From NCBI RefSeq assembly GCF_030848805.1, contig NC_092361.1:15087406-15151405 (forward strand): a stretch of DNA of 64,000 nt, in the 5' to 3' direction. A program made the translations under genes and the position numbers. The DNA is from Temnothorax longispinosus (lineage: Eukaryota; Arthropoda; Insecta; Hymenoptera; Formicidae). The notes under the pieces are model-generated. The model was given only the letters and a program-made list of their open reading frames with translations, had not been told where the DNA came from and did not search any database. This document shows, one piece after another, positions 32,643-44,559 of this stretch. The first letter of the stretch is position 1. Each line of letters opens with the position of its first letter.

Positions 32643-34950
32643 ATCAGAGCCATATTAGCATCTCAAGACATTACTTAAGACAGTCTTGAAATAAGAACAG
32701 ACTATGAATACTAGCCAATAGATCCAGATTGTGCATTTTACACAATAAATTAATGATAGCGATATTACTGGTTGCAGGAGATAAAATCCAGACGTGCCGA
32801 TGTGTTGCAAGAGCTTGGCGTACTCCAGAACAATGTCTCGGTAGTGCTGGCTCTTATGAACAACGAGGAAATTATGAAGAAAATGGAGAACATGCGCGAT
32901 TCCAAAGCACTTAATAATTACCTCACTCAAGAATCAGATGTAAGTGGAATTGTTATTATTACTACATTAGATAATGGAATATTTGATCTGGTATTCTAAG
33001 ACATTATGAGTGTACACATTTTTTTATTGGTTTTGTCTTTACAGTTTAGGGTAGAGATGATGGATAGCTTTGTGAAGCTGGCTAAGTATCGCTACGAGTG
33101 TGGCAATTATTCCGTTTCGACGTCATATTTGTACTTCTATATGCTGATTATGTCCCCTACCGATAAGGTTCTGCCAATTTTTAATAAATTATGAAAATCA
33201 AGTACAATATGTTTTATAAAATTATCTAACATTTATATCTAATTTCCAGAACTATTTAAATGTCTTATGGGGAAAATTGGCATCAGAGATTCTTGTACAA
33301 AATTGGGAAACGGCACTGGAGGACGTGAACAAGTTGCGAGAGTATATCGACAGTAATGTTATCGGTAATTCGCTGCAAGTATTACAGCAACGCACATGGC
33401 TCATTCATTGGAGTCTATTTGTGTTCTTTAATCATGTGAAGGGAAGAGATCTCATTATTGAGATGTTCCTCTACCGGCCTCAGTACGTACGATTTCTTAA
33501 GAAAGTATTTAACGGTATTTACGAAAATTAGAGAAATTATAATGTGTATATATTTTTACAGTTATTTAAATGCTATTCAAACTATGTGCCCGCATATACT
33601 TCGTTATTTGGCTGCGGCAGTTATCGTCAATCGTTCTAGGCGGTCTATTCTGAAGGATCTCGTGAAAGTGATACAACAGGTCGAATTTTAAAAAACGTCG
33701 CTTTGAAAGGCATAAAAATTCGTACGAGGTTTCTTGATTGACAGTAACAGTGACAAATATTAATCCAATCTAAGTAGAGAATCTTAAAGAGGGCGAATAT
33801 ATGTATTCATGAAGTTTTACTAAGAAAATAATAGTTTAAATTTGTCAAGAAAAAGAAATTGTGCGATTTTTTATGCCGTATATTAATGAAATAAAATTCT
33901 ATACGTGTCATTTTTAAAAATTTTTATGTGTAGGAATCTTATACTTATCGAGATCCCATCACAGAGTTTCTGGAACATTTGTATGTTAATTTTGACTTTG
34001 ATGGAGCTCGGCAAAAATTGCAAGAGTGCCAGACTGTCGTCTTCAATGACTTCTTTTTAATCGCTCTGCTGAATGAATTTGTAGAGAATGCACGATTGAT
34101 GATTTTCGAAACGTTCTGCAGAATTCATCAATGCATTAGTATCCAGTGCGTAATTTTTACAATAATTTTCATGATTGTAAAAAAAGGTTAATTAATCATT
34201 TATGCTCGGTGTTTGTCAGTTACTCTTACATTATTTTTGCATTATTTATAGGATGCTTGCGGAGAAACTGAATATGAAGGCGGATGTTGCGGAATGCTGG
34301 ATTGTGAACTTAATCCGTAATGCACGTTTGGACGCTAAAATCGACAGTAAGTTGGGACACGTAGTAATGGGAGGACAGCCGGCGTCCCCATATCAACAAT
34401 TGGTTGAGAAGATTGAGACTCTGAGTGTGCGAAGCGAGGCACTAGAGAATCTAATTGAGAGAAAATTAAAAGCGAAAAATCAAGACCCAGTAAGTATAGT
34501 GTGGAACTAACAGAGGTCAGTATCATTCACAATTATATTGCGCGTATAATATCACATTTGATTTACTTAATGCATAACACATGGCAGTAGACATCAGAAA
34601 AGTAAAAGTAAAGTTATGCATATTATATAGACGCTAATGTCAAGTAACTGTACACACTGTATAATAATAATAATAATAATAATTCGTCCAATTTGCGTCT
34701 AATTATATTTAACATTAAATTCGATTTTTGTACGTTTTAATATATTTTAACATTTATCCATCTGTTAACTTATTGTTTTTGTCAATTGCGCTACAACTGA
34801 AGCGTTTTAGTTTTTTTCGTATTGTTTTGCCATTACATGTAATAGTTATAAAAGCGTGACGTTTTGTAAAATGTACTTTTCTTGAATATAAATTTTAAAG
34901 ACAATTCACTTTTATTTCAGTATCAACATTCGTGGAATTTGGATATGTGA
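31905..34950 (+). CDS. eIF3e: Eukaryotic translation initiation factor 3 subunit E (Int6)
   Basis: Nine exons: 31905-31994, 32107-32223, 32778-32939, 33045-33167, 33250-33482, 33562-33679, 33934-34145, 34252-34489, 34921-34950, encoding about 440 residues (human 445). eIF3e is a PCI-domain subunit of eIF3 that helps recruit the 40S ribosome (family knowledge). Seen here: the start [20 protein letters not shown], the eIF3 N-terminal domain ([20 protein letters not shown]), the helical TPR-like part ([17 protein letters not shown]), and the PCI domain with [18 protein letters not shown] and [19 protein letters not shown]. The last nine residues (YQHSWNLDM) come from a tiny exon after a 431-bp intron. 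Without that splice the protein would end shortly after DP. The exon 6 donor (GTCGAA) is weak. Confidence 0.95.
32343..32475. mobile_element. Degenerate fold-back in eIF3e intron 2
   Basis: GTAAGACATAAACAGTAAG and TTATTGAC are inverted as GTCAATAGCTTACTGCTTATG. The left end GGCTCGTCTACAATAACCG resembles the GGCCCGGTCTACA family ends. The arms are less perfect than in other copies. Confidence 0.65.
32600..32640. repeat. (TA)n microsatellite in eIF3e intron 2
   Basis: About 41 bp of TA dinucleotides. Confidence 0.95.
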
Positions 34951-36822
34951 CAACTCGATACAACGTGGAGAAGTAATGCCCAAAAGAGATATTCCACCTC
35001 CGATTATTAACAGTAATAATTAACAGTAAAAGTACAGGCTTTTGACGCAATGTACCTTTTAAAAGAAATAATGGAAATTGCATCGTGACATTACATCATG
35101 AAACCAGATGTATTTTTATTCGCTGGTACTGTCAGTATCTTGTAACTGTCAAATAATACTATAACAAATAATAAGCGACCAATAACATTTTATAAAACAT
35201 ATCACATTTATTTATTGTTTATACTATCCGTATCTCCATAAATCACATTTTTAGTTTGACTAGAAACCATTATTGGGCTATCCTGTCAAATATTATGTCA
35301 ACAAAAAGTATCGAAAAATAAAAAAGAAATTAGATATTTTATTTAGGCCTAGTTTTCATTTGAAGGTAAAATCTAATTAGGTTACTTTTACTTGAAAATT
35401 AACTTTTATTGCTTGTTGGTTAATCAACCTTCAATAAACCTTTACCCTGCTTTACCCATCAAAAAATTTCTGATGGTGGTATTAAATCAGAAAAAGACTA
35501 TAGTTCACGTAATATAGATGCCTAAACTTCACGCAACGTTTACTATAGATAAATACAATAAATCAAGAATAATGTTGAAAATAATGTTTCAATTTTAATC
35601 CTCCGTCTGTATACGTGGGTCTACGACGTTTGAGCCAAAATGATATCGGCTCGTAACTAACTGTAAAACTTGCAAGTCTGCCGAATATTAAATAAACGAT
35701 GTTTATCAAAATGAATAAAATCGTCAACTACAATGTAGACAGACAATTTACCCACGTATACACTCCGAGGGTTGAAGGAAAAAAAAACCCGTAATAGCAG
35801 AAATCGAGATAAAAGAATATAAATCGAATACCATAAATAATTACAAAGTATTTGTTACATATAGTATTACATATAAGCTAAGATCATTACTACGAGAGCA
35901 CGAAAAAAAATTTGACCACGAAAATGCAAGTAATGGATAACGAGGATATTGATATCCTTTTACTGTAGAGAATTATGATGTTAACAAGTCGATTTATCTT
36001 GAAATATCAATCAGTTCGGGCTAGCTATTGCGATTAGCAAAAAAATATTAATATTAATTTATATACATTGTTCTGTCTTTTGACTGTCGCCTTTGATAGT
36101 CAAAATTTAGAAAAGAAATCAAAATTATCTAATTCATTACAATAATTCGATCTACGCTGAAATATTTTACGTCTTTTCATAAATTCTTCATTACTGTTAT
36201 AAAACGTTTACATCAAAATTATCGAAATACATGTTGATTAACAATACGCACAAAACTTAAATTCTATTTACTTTTCTATTTACTATTCTCTATTTACTCA
36301 GCATAAAATAACTATAGACAGGTTATGAGCTTCTAGTAAAGATAAAACTAGGCTGCGTTCCAATTCACTGCCAGTACTAAAAATCTGTAGTATACGTGAC
36401 GTAAACTATAGATTTTCAGTACTGGCAGTGAATATCGAAACGCAGTCCTAGAAGTTGAATTTTCTGATAGTAAAAGTTAGCACTAAGAAACTATTAGCTT
36501 AGTAATTAACTATGAATTAAACAACACAATTTTTATTTTAAAATTTAGATTAAGTCTAAGCTACAAGTTAATCAAAGAATGAAAAACTGGGCCTAAAAAG
36601 GAATTCTATAGTTTCAATTTGTTACAAGTTGATAGCTCGGTTGTAAAACGTGCAAGGGGGAATTGTTGTTCAATGTCATGTTATATATTAGTTTTAATAT
36701 AAAATATTATAATTATTTATTATATTATAAATATAATTATAGTTATAATATAATAATTATAATTATAAATGTCTCAATATTATTTAAGTTACAAGTTAGT
36801 ATTCAAGTTGCAACTTATGCAA
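34951..36822. other. Converging 3' region of eIF3e and armitage
   Basis: A+T-rich. It holds the eIF3e 3' UTR on the left and the armitage 3' UTR on the right, a short TAA repeat (in the eIF3e intron just before, 34666-34682), and the fold-back at 36349-36451. No gene is supported. Confidence 0.5.
36349..36451. mobile_element. Fold-back of the GGCTGCGTTC family
   Basis: CTAGGCTGCGTTCCAATTCA and CTGCCAGTACTAAAAATCT are inverted as AGATTTTCAGTACTGGCAG and TGAATATCGAAACGCAGTCCTAG. The loop is about 25 bp, and TA flanks both ends. Confidence 0.85.
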
Positions 36823-39800
36823 TTACGAGACATTTATATTTTGGAAATCCGTTATATACGAAGGTAAAAAATTGCATCCCGTGTATCCACCATGATTGAT
36901 ACAATATGTCAGAACGCTCCTCCAATACGGATCCAAACTGAGTACTCTCGGATTTCCCAAGATAATGAGTAGAGCGCGAGCACGAGTGATCGCGACGTTG
37001 AGTCTTCTGGGCGAAGCGACAAAGCCTAGAGCGTGCTTGACATCTTCTTCAATTAGATTCTTGCACGATCTGACAGTCGAAATAATGATTACCTTCCTTT
37101 CTTGTCCTTGAAATCCTTCTACACTGCTGATTTTTGGCAAATTAAGATCTAACTCCAACAGCATATCTCGGATTTGTTGTACCTAATTTAGAAAAGTGTT
37201 TTTCATAAAAAAGAAAGGAAGAAATTGTCTTTTAGTATAAAGTGTAGAATTTTATTTAAAATAGGCGTGTATACCTGTTTGAGATAAGGGGTTATAACTC
37301 CTATATCATTTGGCTTAAGCCCGGATTTATATAACTTCCTCAAATAGAGATACACTTGCGTCGCTTCTGCGGGATTGTACCAGCTTGGACTCTCGGGATC
37401 TTGGTAGTTATCACCATTGACCCCATGGAAGATTACGGCCGATGGCAATCCATCTCTCTTGGGCAGTTCTGTTTCCAGCATTTCCAATAGTTTAGCTTCG
37501 TCACTGTTCTCAGATGATATCTAAATATAGCAAACAAACAAATTGTAGTCAGACAAAATTCCAAGCTTAGCATAATAACAATAGTTATACATACCTGTGG
37601 TTGTAATTCCGATTCATAAAACATTGAGTTTGGTAGATCCAATATCTCTGGTAAACTCCGATAGTTCATTATAAGTTTCGTAACGAGTCTGGGGTCATAG
37701 CCGGTTTCATATCCTTCCAGATCTTTCTGGTAAGGAAATTGATGTAAAAGTCTCGATAGGAATGATTCGCCGAATCCAAAATTCATCGACAGTTTGCTCT
37801 GCACGACAGGCCCAAGTTGCATTGGGTCGCCCGCGAGTATCACCTGACCATGATCGGAATGAATGTAATTCAAGGGAATCATAATCTCTGGCTCGGTCGC
37901 TTGACCCGCCTCGTCGATTAGAACGTGCGAGAAATGACCACGAGAAAAGCCCATATTGTACAATATTCCCAACGATGTGCAGGTGCCGATGGTAATTCTA
38001 TGGCGACCCAGTACGGACATGGTACAGTTCACTCTCACTCCGTTCTCGTGTTGATAGAAGCGATCGGACGTTCCTTCCGCAGCTAATTCTGCCGTAGCAC
38101 AGTAAGGTAACAGTTTCTCGGGAATAGAATCACTGTCCAAGTAATGATGAGCTATCAGTCGAACCTATGGTATGTACATATAATGAATAAATACAGTGAA
38201 ACTGGGACTATTTAATAATTTACGATTTGGCCTAACTTTTTTATGATTTGTATTTATTACCGAATATACGAATATACAGTTAATTTATATAAAATTGTTG
38301 TTAGTGTTCATGAATCACGAAAGAATCTATAGAAGAGTAAAACATACCAAATCGCCTGGCTTAAGGATATTACTGTCCAACAAGCGTTCCGCTATTAAGT
38401 TTGCCGAGCTATTCGACGGTGTTGCTATGAGAAGCCTGCTTTCCGGAATCACGGTCAAAAGTTGTAAGATCGTCTCGCACATAGTCATTGTCTTCCCTGT
38501 TCCAGGCGGGCCAAATATAACGTAGGGTAACGGGCGTGCTAATCCCAATATTATATTCCTCACAGCTTCTTTTTGATAATAATTCAGTTCTTTATTGAAC
38601 CAATTTAATTTCCGTTTTTTTATTTGAGTGATATATGGTTGTAGTTTATCATTAGTGTGAGCGATCGGTCCATTTGGCGTCCTTGAAACCATGGCAGCGT
38701 TAGTCTTACTCCCGTTGGCATTCCTTGCCAAATTCGTTTTAAAATTTTGATTTATTTCTGATCTTGTAGCCGACGTCGTTGTACGTTCAAATGACGATTC
38801 AGCAGGCTTAGAATTGAAAAGTCTATTTGCTATCGATATTCTTGTAGAGACTTTGGTATTATTAGAGGTTGTATCGCTGACCGAAGTGACAGAGGAACTG
38901 GAACTGTTAGAAGATACAGATTTATGTCTGTGATGAACTTGCATGTGAGTGGGTTTCTCTTCGGCCTCATGCTCTTCCTCTAAATGGAACTGTGGCTCTT
39001 TTTGCACTACTTTGGTAGGAAACAGAAAATCAGGTCCAAGACGGTTGAGAGCTAAATTAACAGCATTGTGAGCACGTTGAATAGTGGGATACGAGCATTT
39101 AAATATCACTCGACAACTCTCACCACTGTATTCGTGATGAAACCTTTCGTTAAATTTTAAAAAGACCTCCATGCTTCTGACTTTGTGAATAAAGCCCTCA
39201 TATTTTAGATCGCCTGTTACAAAGCAAATAAAAAATCAATAATTATTTAATTATCATCTCAACGTACCAAAATTAATTTTAAAACTACATTTTTATCTTT
39301 CAGTAATATAATAATCATATGCATAATATCAAAACATGTTTTTCAGCTTTTTCCTTACAAATCTTACCTTGAGATTTATCCCATTGAAAAGATACTATAG
39401 CTCTATCACCGACAAGGAGAGAAGGCCGTCTTTCTGATAATCCTGGCACTTCTAGCGCAAGATAATCACCGCATCGTCGCAAGACTACATTTTCCATGTT
39501 ATATTTTTGCAAAGCGAGTATTACAGATACCTCTTCTAGATACAACAAGTTGTGGAAACGTTCCTTATACGTCTCGAAAGAAAGCGGTTTTAGGAGACAA
39601 GGTATCTGATCTCCAATAGCGATCTCTAATTCCGCCTGTGTTCCTTTACTCTGTTTATTATCCCACATTATGTTCCAAATGTATCGTGGTATTCTGAACA
39701 CGCCACTTTTCACTTTGATAAATTTAGGCGCTTTACTTGGTTTTACCCCAGGAATACATGTAACTTCAATTAACTCATTCAAATCAGGTACATTAATATT

Positions 39801-41170
39801 TTCCTTCTTTTGTATAATAGATGCAGAATCAGTCTTTTGTAAAATGTTCTTTGCATCGACAGTTATGTGAAACACTCTAGCTATCTTAAAGTCTTTGAAA
39901 TTGAAGGTAAATAGCTCCTCGGACGTGCCGACAAATTTCGCTTTGCATTTGAATGTATAACCAACACTTTCGGAAGGATTTACTACTATGCCGATATCTG
40001 TATTTGTCGGTGACACTAGTGACAACTGAGATGGGGTCTTCTGCGGCGTAAAAGAGCCACTTTGCAACAAATGAGCATAACTGCCGTTATTTCGTATCGA
40101 AACTGTCAAGGTACTCTCCTCTCCTACGTTCAAATTAAATTTTAATTCGTCGTCTATGATAATACCATATTTGTTTTTTAGTAAGTCGCCGGAATCTAAT
40201 ATGGAAGGAACACTGTTTACGGCTGGTAACTCAACGGATTTCTTGGGAGCCTAAAACAAAAATATAAATCATAAATATTGTGAAATTTATTACATATTGG
40301 TATCAAAACTGGCAAAATAACTAAATGTTATTTAATTCTTGCCTGAACTAATGGCACTACGGTCAGCGATCTCCAGTTGTACTGTCCTTGATCGCTTTCT
40401 ATGCTGTCGCTGCATACTTTGTCACCTACGCAGGGAATGTAACCCACATCACACACGCGCTTATGAAAAATTACATTCCCATCAATTACTCCCACTTCGC
40501 TGTTTGGATTGTACTTTGATATCACGCCAAAGTCTAGCTTAGATCGTAACGATTTAATCCTATCGACTTCCAAGACTTCGCCAATCAAATCCGTAGAGCT
40601 GTCGTTTAGTTCGACCACGCATTCCAATGTCAGCCAATCACCAATTACGGGAATGAAGTCGGATCGTACTTTGCACAAGTCAATGCGAATATTGTTTGGC
40701 TCGACAATGGCGATTCGGCCTTCACGTTTTGTCACTTTGCCAACTATACTCCTCAGTATCGCTTGAGTGTGGGCATTCTCCTCCGATTTGACATTTGCGT
40801 TTTCCCAGCCGTCATCTATCACGCAGATAATTTTACGTACTTTCGGCTCCGCCTTTGGATCCCGTAGATATAGCAAGTACTGAATTTTATCAGCTATTTT
40901 TAGATTCTCGGTTGAGCTATCGATCTTTTCGTACATATAGTAATCATCTATGAGAACATAACTCTCGGTGACTTGAGTGACAGTTCCCGTCCTGTAGTAA
41001 CATCCTTCTTCGTTCAGTTCTTCCGCTTGGTTGGCAGTTTCATCCGCGTTGGTCTCCTTAGCATCCTCTATACGAGATATGACTTTATCTATGTCTTCCT
41101 CTGCAGTTTGATTATCCGAGTGCACGTAGCTTGCAGCATATTGAAGTCCTTTAACGATTAACGACAGCAT
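36823..41170 (-). CDS. armi: RNA helicase Armitage (MOV10L1 family, SF1)
   Basis: Six coding exons: 41170-40343, 40250-39368, 39213-38348, 38164-37595, 37520-37275, 37182-36823, encoding about 1,250 residues. Armitage/MOV10L1 binds piRNA precursors and feeds them to Piwi proteins at nuage and mitochondria (family knowledge). The N-terminus (MLSLIVKGLQYAASYV) is followed by acidic and OB-like beta-rich segments. The Upf1-like helicase core has Walker A GPPGTGKT, motif II HVLIDEAGQATEPE, VILAGDPMQLGPV, VTKLIMNYRS, SSVEGFQGQERKVIIISTVR and RLNVAITRAR. A Ser/Thr-rich linker precedes the core. The first coding intron appears to use a GC donor (CAG|GCAAGA at 40343/40342). The start ATG lies 2 nt after the stop of a 93-residue upstream ORF in the same exon. 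Paralogue MOV10 is less likely given length and domain order. Confidence 0.93.
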
Positions 41171-41172
41171 CT

Positions 41173-41556
41173 TCAATTTCTCTGGCTCCTATCTAAGTAT
41201 CTAAAAAAAAAGTTGAAATATTTAAGGCAACTTACTTTTAATATTAAACGATATCAGGATATCGAGCAGTCAACGGAGATGGAGAACATGAATGACATTT
41301 ACCGATCTATAGGCTGATATCGCCACTCCGTCGCCTTAAGATAATCCAGTTCCTTTCGCAAGGATTGTACGCGTTTTGCGTGTAGTTCCTTGAGGAATCG
41401 TTTACGTTGCTTCTGCTCCTGCAACTCGGATTTCATCTGATTCAGGATCTTGGATGTTTGAGTCGCGCTGGAGGTTAACTCCGAGTCTTGAGATTCTGGC
41501 GTTCTCTGTCCCGTCGAGTGTCCTAGAGTGCTCGTCGACAAGGTGGACGAATTCAT
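41173..41556 (-). CDS. Small coiled-coil protein sharing an exon with armitage
   Basis: Two exons, 41556-41303 and 41200-41173, encode 93 residues: a Ser/Thr-rich start (MNSSTLSTSTLGHS), then a charged coiled coil from about residue 37 (NQMKSELQEQKQRKRFLKEL, LRKELDYLKATEWRYQPIDR) ending YLDRSQRN. The splice (CG|GTAAAT to TTTTTTTTAG|A) keeps frame and ends at TGA 41175-41173. The armitage ATG follows after AG only, on the same exon. I do not recognise the family. The charged heptad-like pattern and the aromatic TEWRYQPID end look like a constrained protein rather than random uORF sequence. It could be the first cistron of a two-protein mRNA, or a regulatory uORF. Confidence 0.65.
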
Positions 41557-41869
41557 AATTTAGTATGCGCGTCCTGAAACAACCGGTCACGTTCGCGTAT
41601 CATTCGTATGCGTCTCCATGGCACTCCATGCCACTCTATTGATTGGCAACACCGAACACCTATGTCACCTACCTATTTGTCGTCGTCGAGCAGCAGCCCG
41701 GGAACCGGGAACGGCGGGAACTATCCGGGACGCATTCCCGGGAATGCGTTCCGAAACTCATCGATAAGAGACGCTTCTCTTACCGTAATGTGTCCTCACG
41801 TCATTGGTCGATCGATGATATATCGACGTATGATATATGTCACGGTTACATATTTAAATTTGAATTGAC

Positions 41870-42200
41870 AGATTTTCTTGGGTCCATTTCTACCCCAATG
41901 TGGATTAATTAACTTTAATTTCTTAGAAAATTAAAAAAGATATAACGTAAACGTAAAGTTAAACCGAGATTAACGGTTAAAATCTACATTAGTAGAAATA
42001 GACATTAATAAAAAATTTTCTAAAAGCTAGAAAAAGATAAAAAAAGTAATTCTTAAATCAAGATTAAAAAGTTAATCTATATATTGGTAGAAATGAACAT
42101 TATCATGAACACATTATGTGTAAAAAATTTTCTAGAAATTAGAAAAAGATAAATAAGTTAAACCGAGATTAAAGTTAGTCTACATTGGTAGAAATAAATA
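41870..42200. repeat. Diverged repeat units with direct and inverted copies
   Basis: A unit including TTTTCTAGAAATTAGAAAAAGAT, AAACCGAGATTAAAGTTA and CTACATTGGTAGAAAT is present about three times in direct order. An inverted copy of its end (ATTTCTACCCCAATGTGGATT) lies at about 41885-41906. It is probably an old MITE cluster. Confidence 0.6.
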
Positions 42201-42282
42201 CGTACTTTTTAATAAATTAGTATTTTAATAAATTTATTTTAATAATTTAATACTTTAATAATTTTTTTAAAATACAAAATTC

Positions 42283-42285
<3 letters not shown>

Positions 42286-42312
<27 letters not shown>
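42286..42312. repeat. (GA)n microsatellite
   Basis: About 27 bp of GA dinucleotides. Confidence 0.95.
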
Positions 42313-42314
<2 letters not shown>

Positions 42315-42547
42315 AGAACAAAAAATTATCTCAAGAACCCTTCTAGCAACACGTACGATTGAATACTTGTTACCATTAAATTTGTCAATTGTTTCGCTTC
42401 GACGACAACTGATCGAAAGAATCGATTAAAACAATATTTCGTAATTGCGCGACATGTAATTTTCAATTTACAGTTAACATGATTCCTCGAAGTGGAAAGT
42501 GTTCCTTAAATTCGTGACGTACGATCGACTAAGAAGTTATATACGAC

Positions 42548-43023
42548 ATGAGGAAGGTGCCAAGCAAACGCAGCCTCGCGAAATTGCCACGCTCGCGGCT
42601 GCCGCAGAAGCCGTACGGGTTCTGCTGCGAGGAGAAGGATCAGGATCCTGAGAAACGCTACGACATGCGAAACCCGCCGTTCGCGTCATCCTTGACGAAC
42701 GTCTTCCTAGGCAGTGGCGGGCCCGGGGTGAAGTTTCGCGTACAGGACATCGGGCCGCCGCCGTATCCCATTCAGCGCAGAATCCTCGAGGCCAAAGGCA
42801 GAGCTTATCTGGGACGGTGCAAACGATGCCGGGGTCCCCTACGATGGTACCTGGAGGACGAGATCGCGCTCGCGCGCGAATTCCTCGCTAAGGAGAGACG
42901 GGATAATTACAATGCGATTGCGAAAAGGAATCTAATGATCGCCAAACGAAAGGGTGATACTTCACGCACTCAAAATGCGAGGCCAATTGATAATCTCAAT
43001 TTTTGTCGTCTTTTCCACCTAAG

Positions 43024-43057
<34 letters not shown>
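42548..43057 (+). CDS. Orphan basic protein, possibly first exon of a longer gene
   Basis: The open frame of about 169 codons from ATG at 42548 starts MRKVPSKRSLAKLPRSRLPQ and is rich in Arg/Lys/Pro. It has a possible metal site (GFCCEE, then GRCKRCRGPLRWY) and a charged helical C-terminal part (EDEIALAREFLAKERRDNYN). GC and CpG content rise sharply over exactly this stretch in an A+T-rich setting, which supports coding. The apparent C-terminus runs into a phenylalanine run from a 29-base T tract, so a splice at AAAGG|GTGATA (about 42953) is more believable, but I cannot place the next exon. Family not recognised. Confidence 0.5.
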
Positions 43058-43062
<5 letters not shown>

Positions 43063-43557
43063 GTATTATGTTAAAGTATTTTTGATGTATAAAATTGAAA
43101 ATCATTAATGAGAAATTAATGATTTTCTAAATTAATGAAGCTAGAGAACGCAGCAGTCGTATGAAAAAAAGGAATTTGAAGATCACTTCTTAAGTCACAC
43201 AGGACAATCAGCAGTTCGATATATAATGTATAAAAAGTACTGGCTCTCTGAAGAAATCCACTGTATACTATAGCGCTGTAACAAAGTGTTTTACTAGGAT
43301 TAAAATAAATATGAATAATGAAATTTTACTTGTATTTATAAATTGCGAATTAAATGCAGACAAAACGCGGCAGAATATCTTAAAATGTTTATTAGAAAAA
43401 TATATTTTAGCAGAATACAAATACAAATTTATACAGCTTTGTCTGTCAACTATTATAATCGCAATGTTATACATGTTAATAAAGAATTGTAGGAAGAAAC
43501 GAGAGAACTACATAATATATGGCATAGGATGCGAAATGAGTTCACAATTCACATTTG

Positions 43558-43593
<36 letters not shown>

Positions 43594-44337
43594 TATATAT
43601 GTATAATTATAATATGAAAAAAAAAATATATATAACATAGTAACGACACAAAAAGCAGCTTTCTCTTATGCCACGTTTTATATAATCATTTTACTATTTT
43701 CTTACAATGCTTAAAGAAACTTCGTTGCATACGATCACACTATCGTTTTGTGTCGTAATTATACGAATTTATCGCAAAAGTAACAATTTCTAGATATATT
43801 TGTTATTGCTTTTAGAATCGTGCATTTGTTGGGGACAAAAAAAAATTGATGCACTATTTTACTTCTAAGAAATAGTATTAAAAATTGCAAACATTTGATT
43901 ATGTAATAATTATCAAATACGTACGTCAAAGAAGTAAAATTTTAGTTTGCTTATATTGGTGGGATATATCAAAAAGCAGAGATGTATGAATAATATAATT
44001 ACAATAAAGTTAATAATATAATTACAAGTCTAAAAAAGGAAATTATCTCAAACTGAAAACAAGAAATTGAAAAAATATCGAATTAATCAGATTATAATTT
44101 GGAAGAAATGTGAAGAACATTAAGAATATAGTATAATCATATTATATGAGTTATTAAATCTAAAAGCAACGTAAATAATATGATTAATTAATCTTTAGTA
44201 ACGTGTATATTGTAACAACAGTATGTAGCTAATTTATAAGAAATGCGGCATATTTGTGTCGTTTGTAAAATAGAAAAGAGAAAAACTGAACAATTATCGT
44301 ACAACACATCATATGTACGGCTATACCCTTTCTTTCT

Positions 44338-44396
<59 letters not shown>

Positions 44397-44559
44397 TGTA
44401 TATTTATGTAAACATAATATGAAAACGGTAAATAAAAATGATCCTTTGGAAAAACTACATTATATAAGTTCGCATTCTTATACTGCAAGTTTATATATAC
44501 GTACATATAATGCGTATGTGCATACAAATTTGCAATACGTTATTTGCTATGTTATAAAA
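43058..44559. repeat. AT-rich spacer with microsatellites
   Basis: It follows the poly-T tract at about 43027-43055 and contains TA arrays at 43561-43590 and 44340-44389. The right end is the tudor 3' UTR. No gene is supported. Confidence 0.55.

Larger units (their letters stand above)
41557..42547. other. Region between the armitage-linked ORF and the orphan ORF
   Basis: The left part (41557-41830) is GC-rich and probably the promoter of the armitage transcript. Then come diverged repeats (41870-42200) and a GA microsatellite (42286-42312). Confidence 0.45.

Noticed and set aside
43027..43055. Phenylalanine tract at the end of the orphan ORF
   Set aside because: It is a T homopolymer; translation through it is probably not real and the exon likely ends earlier.
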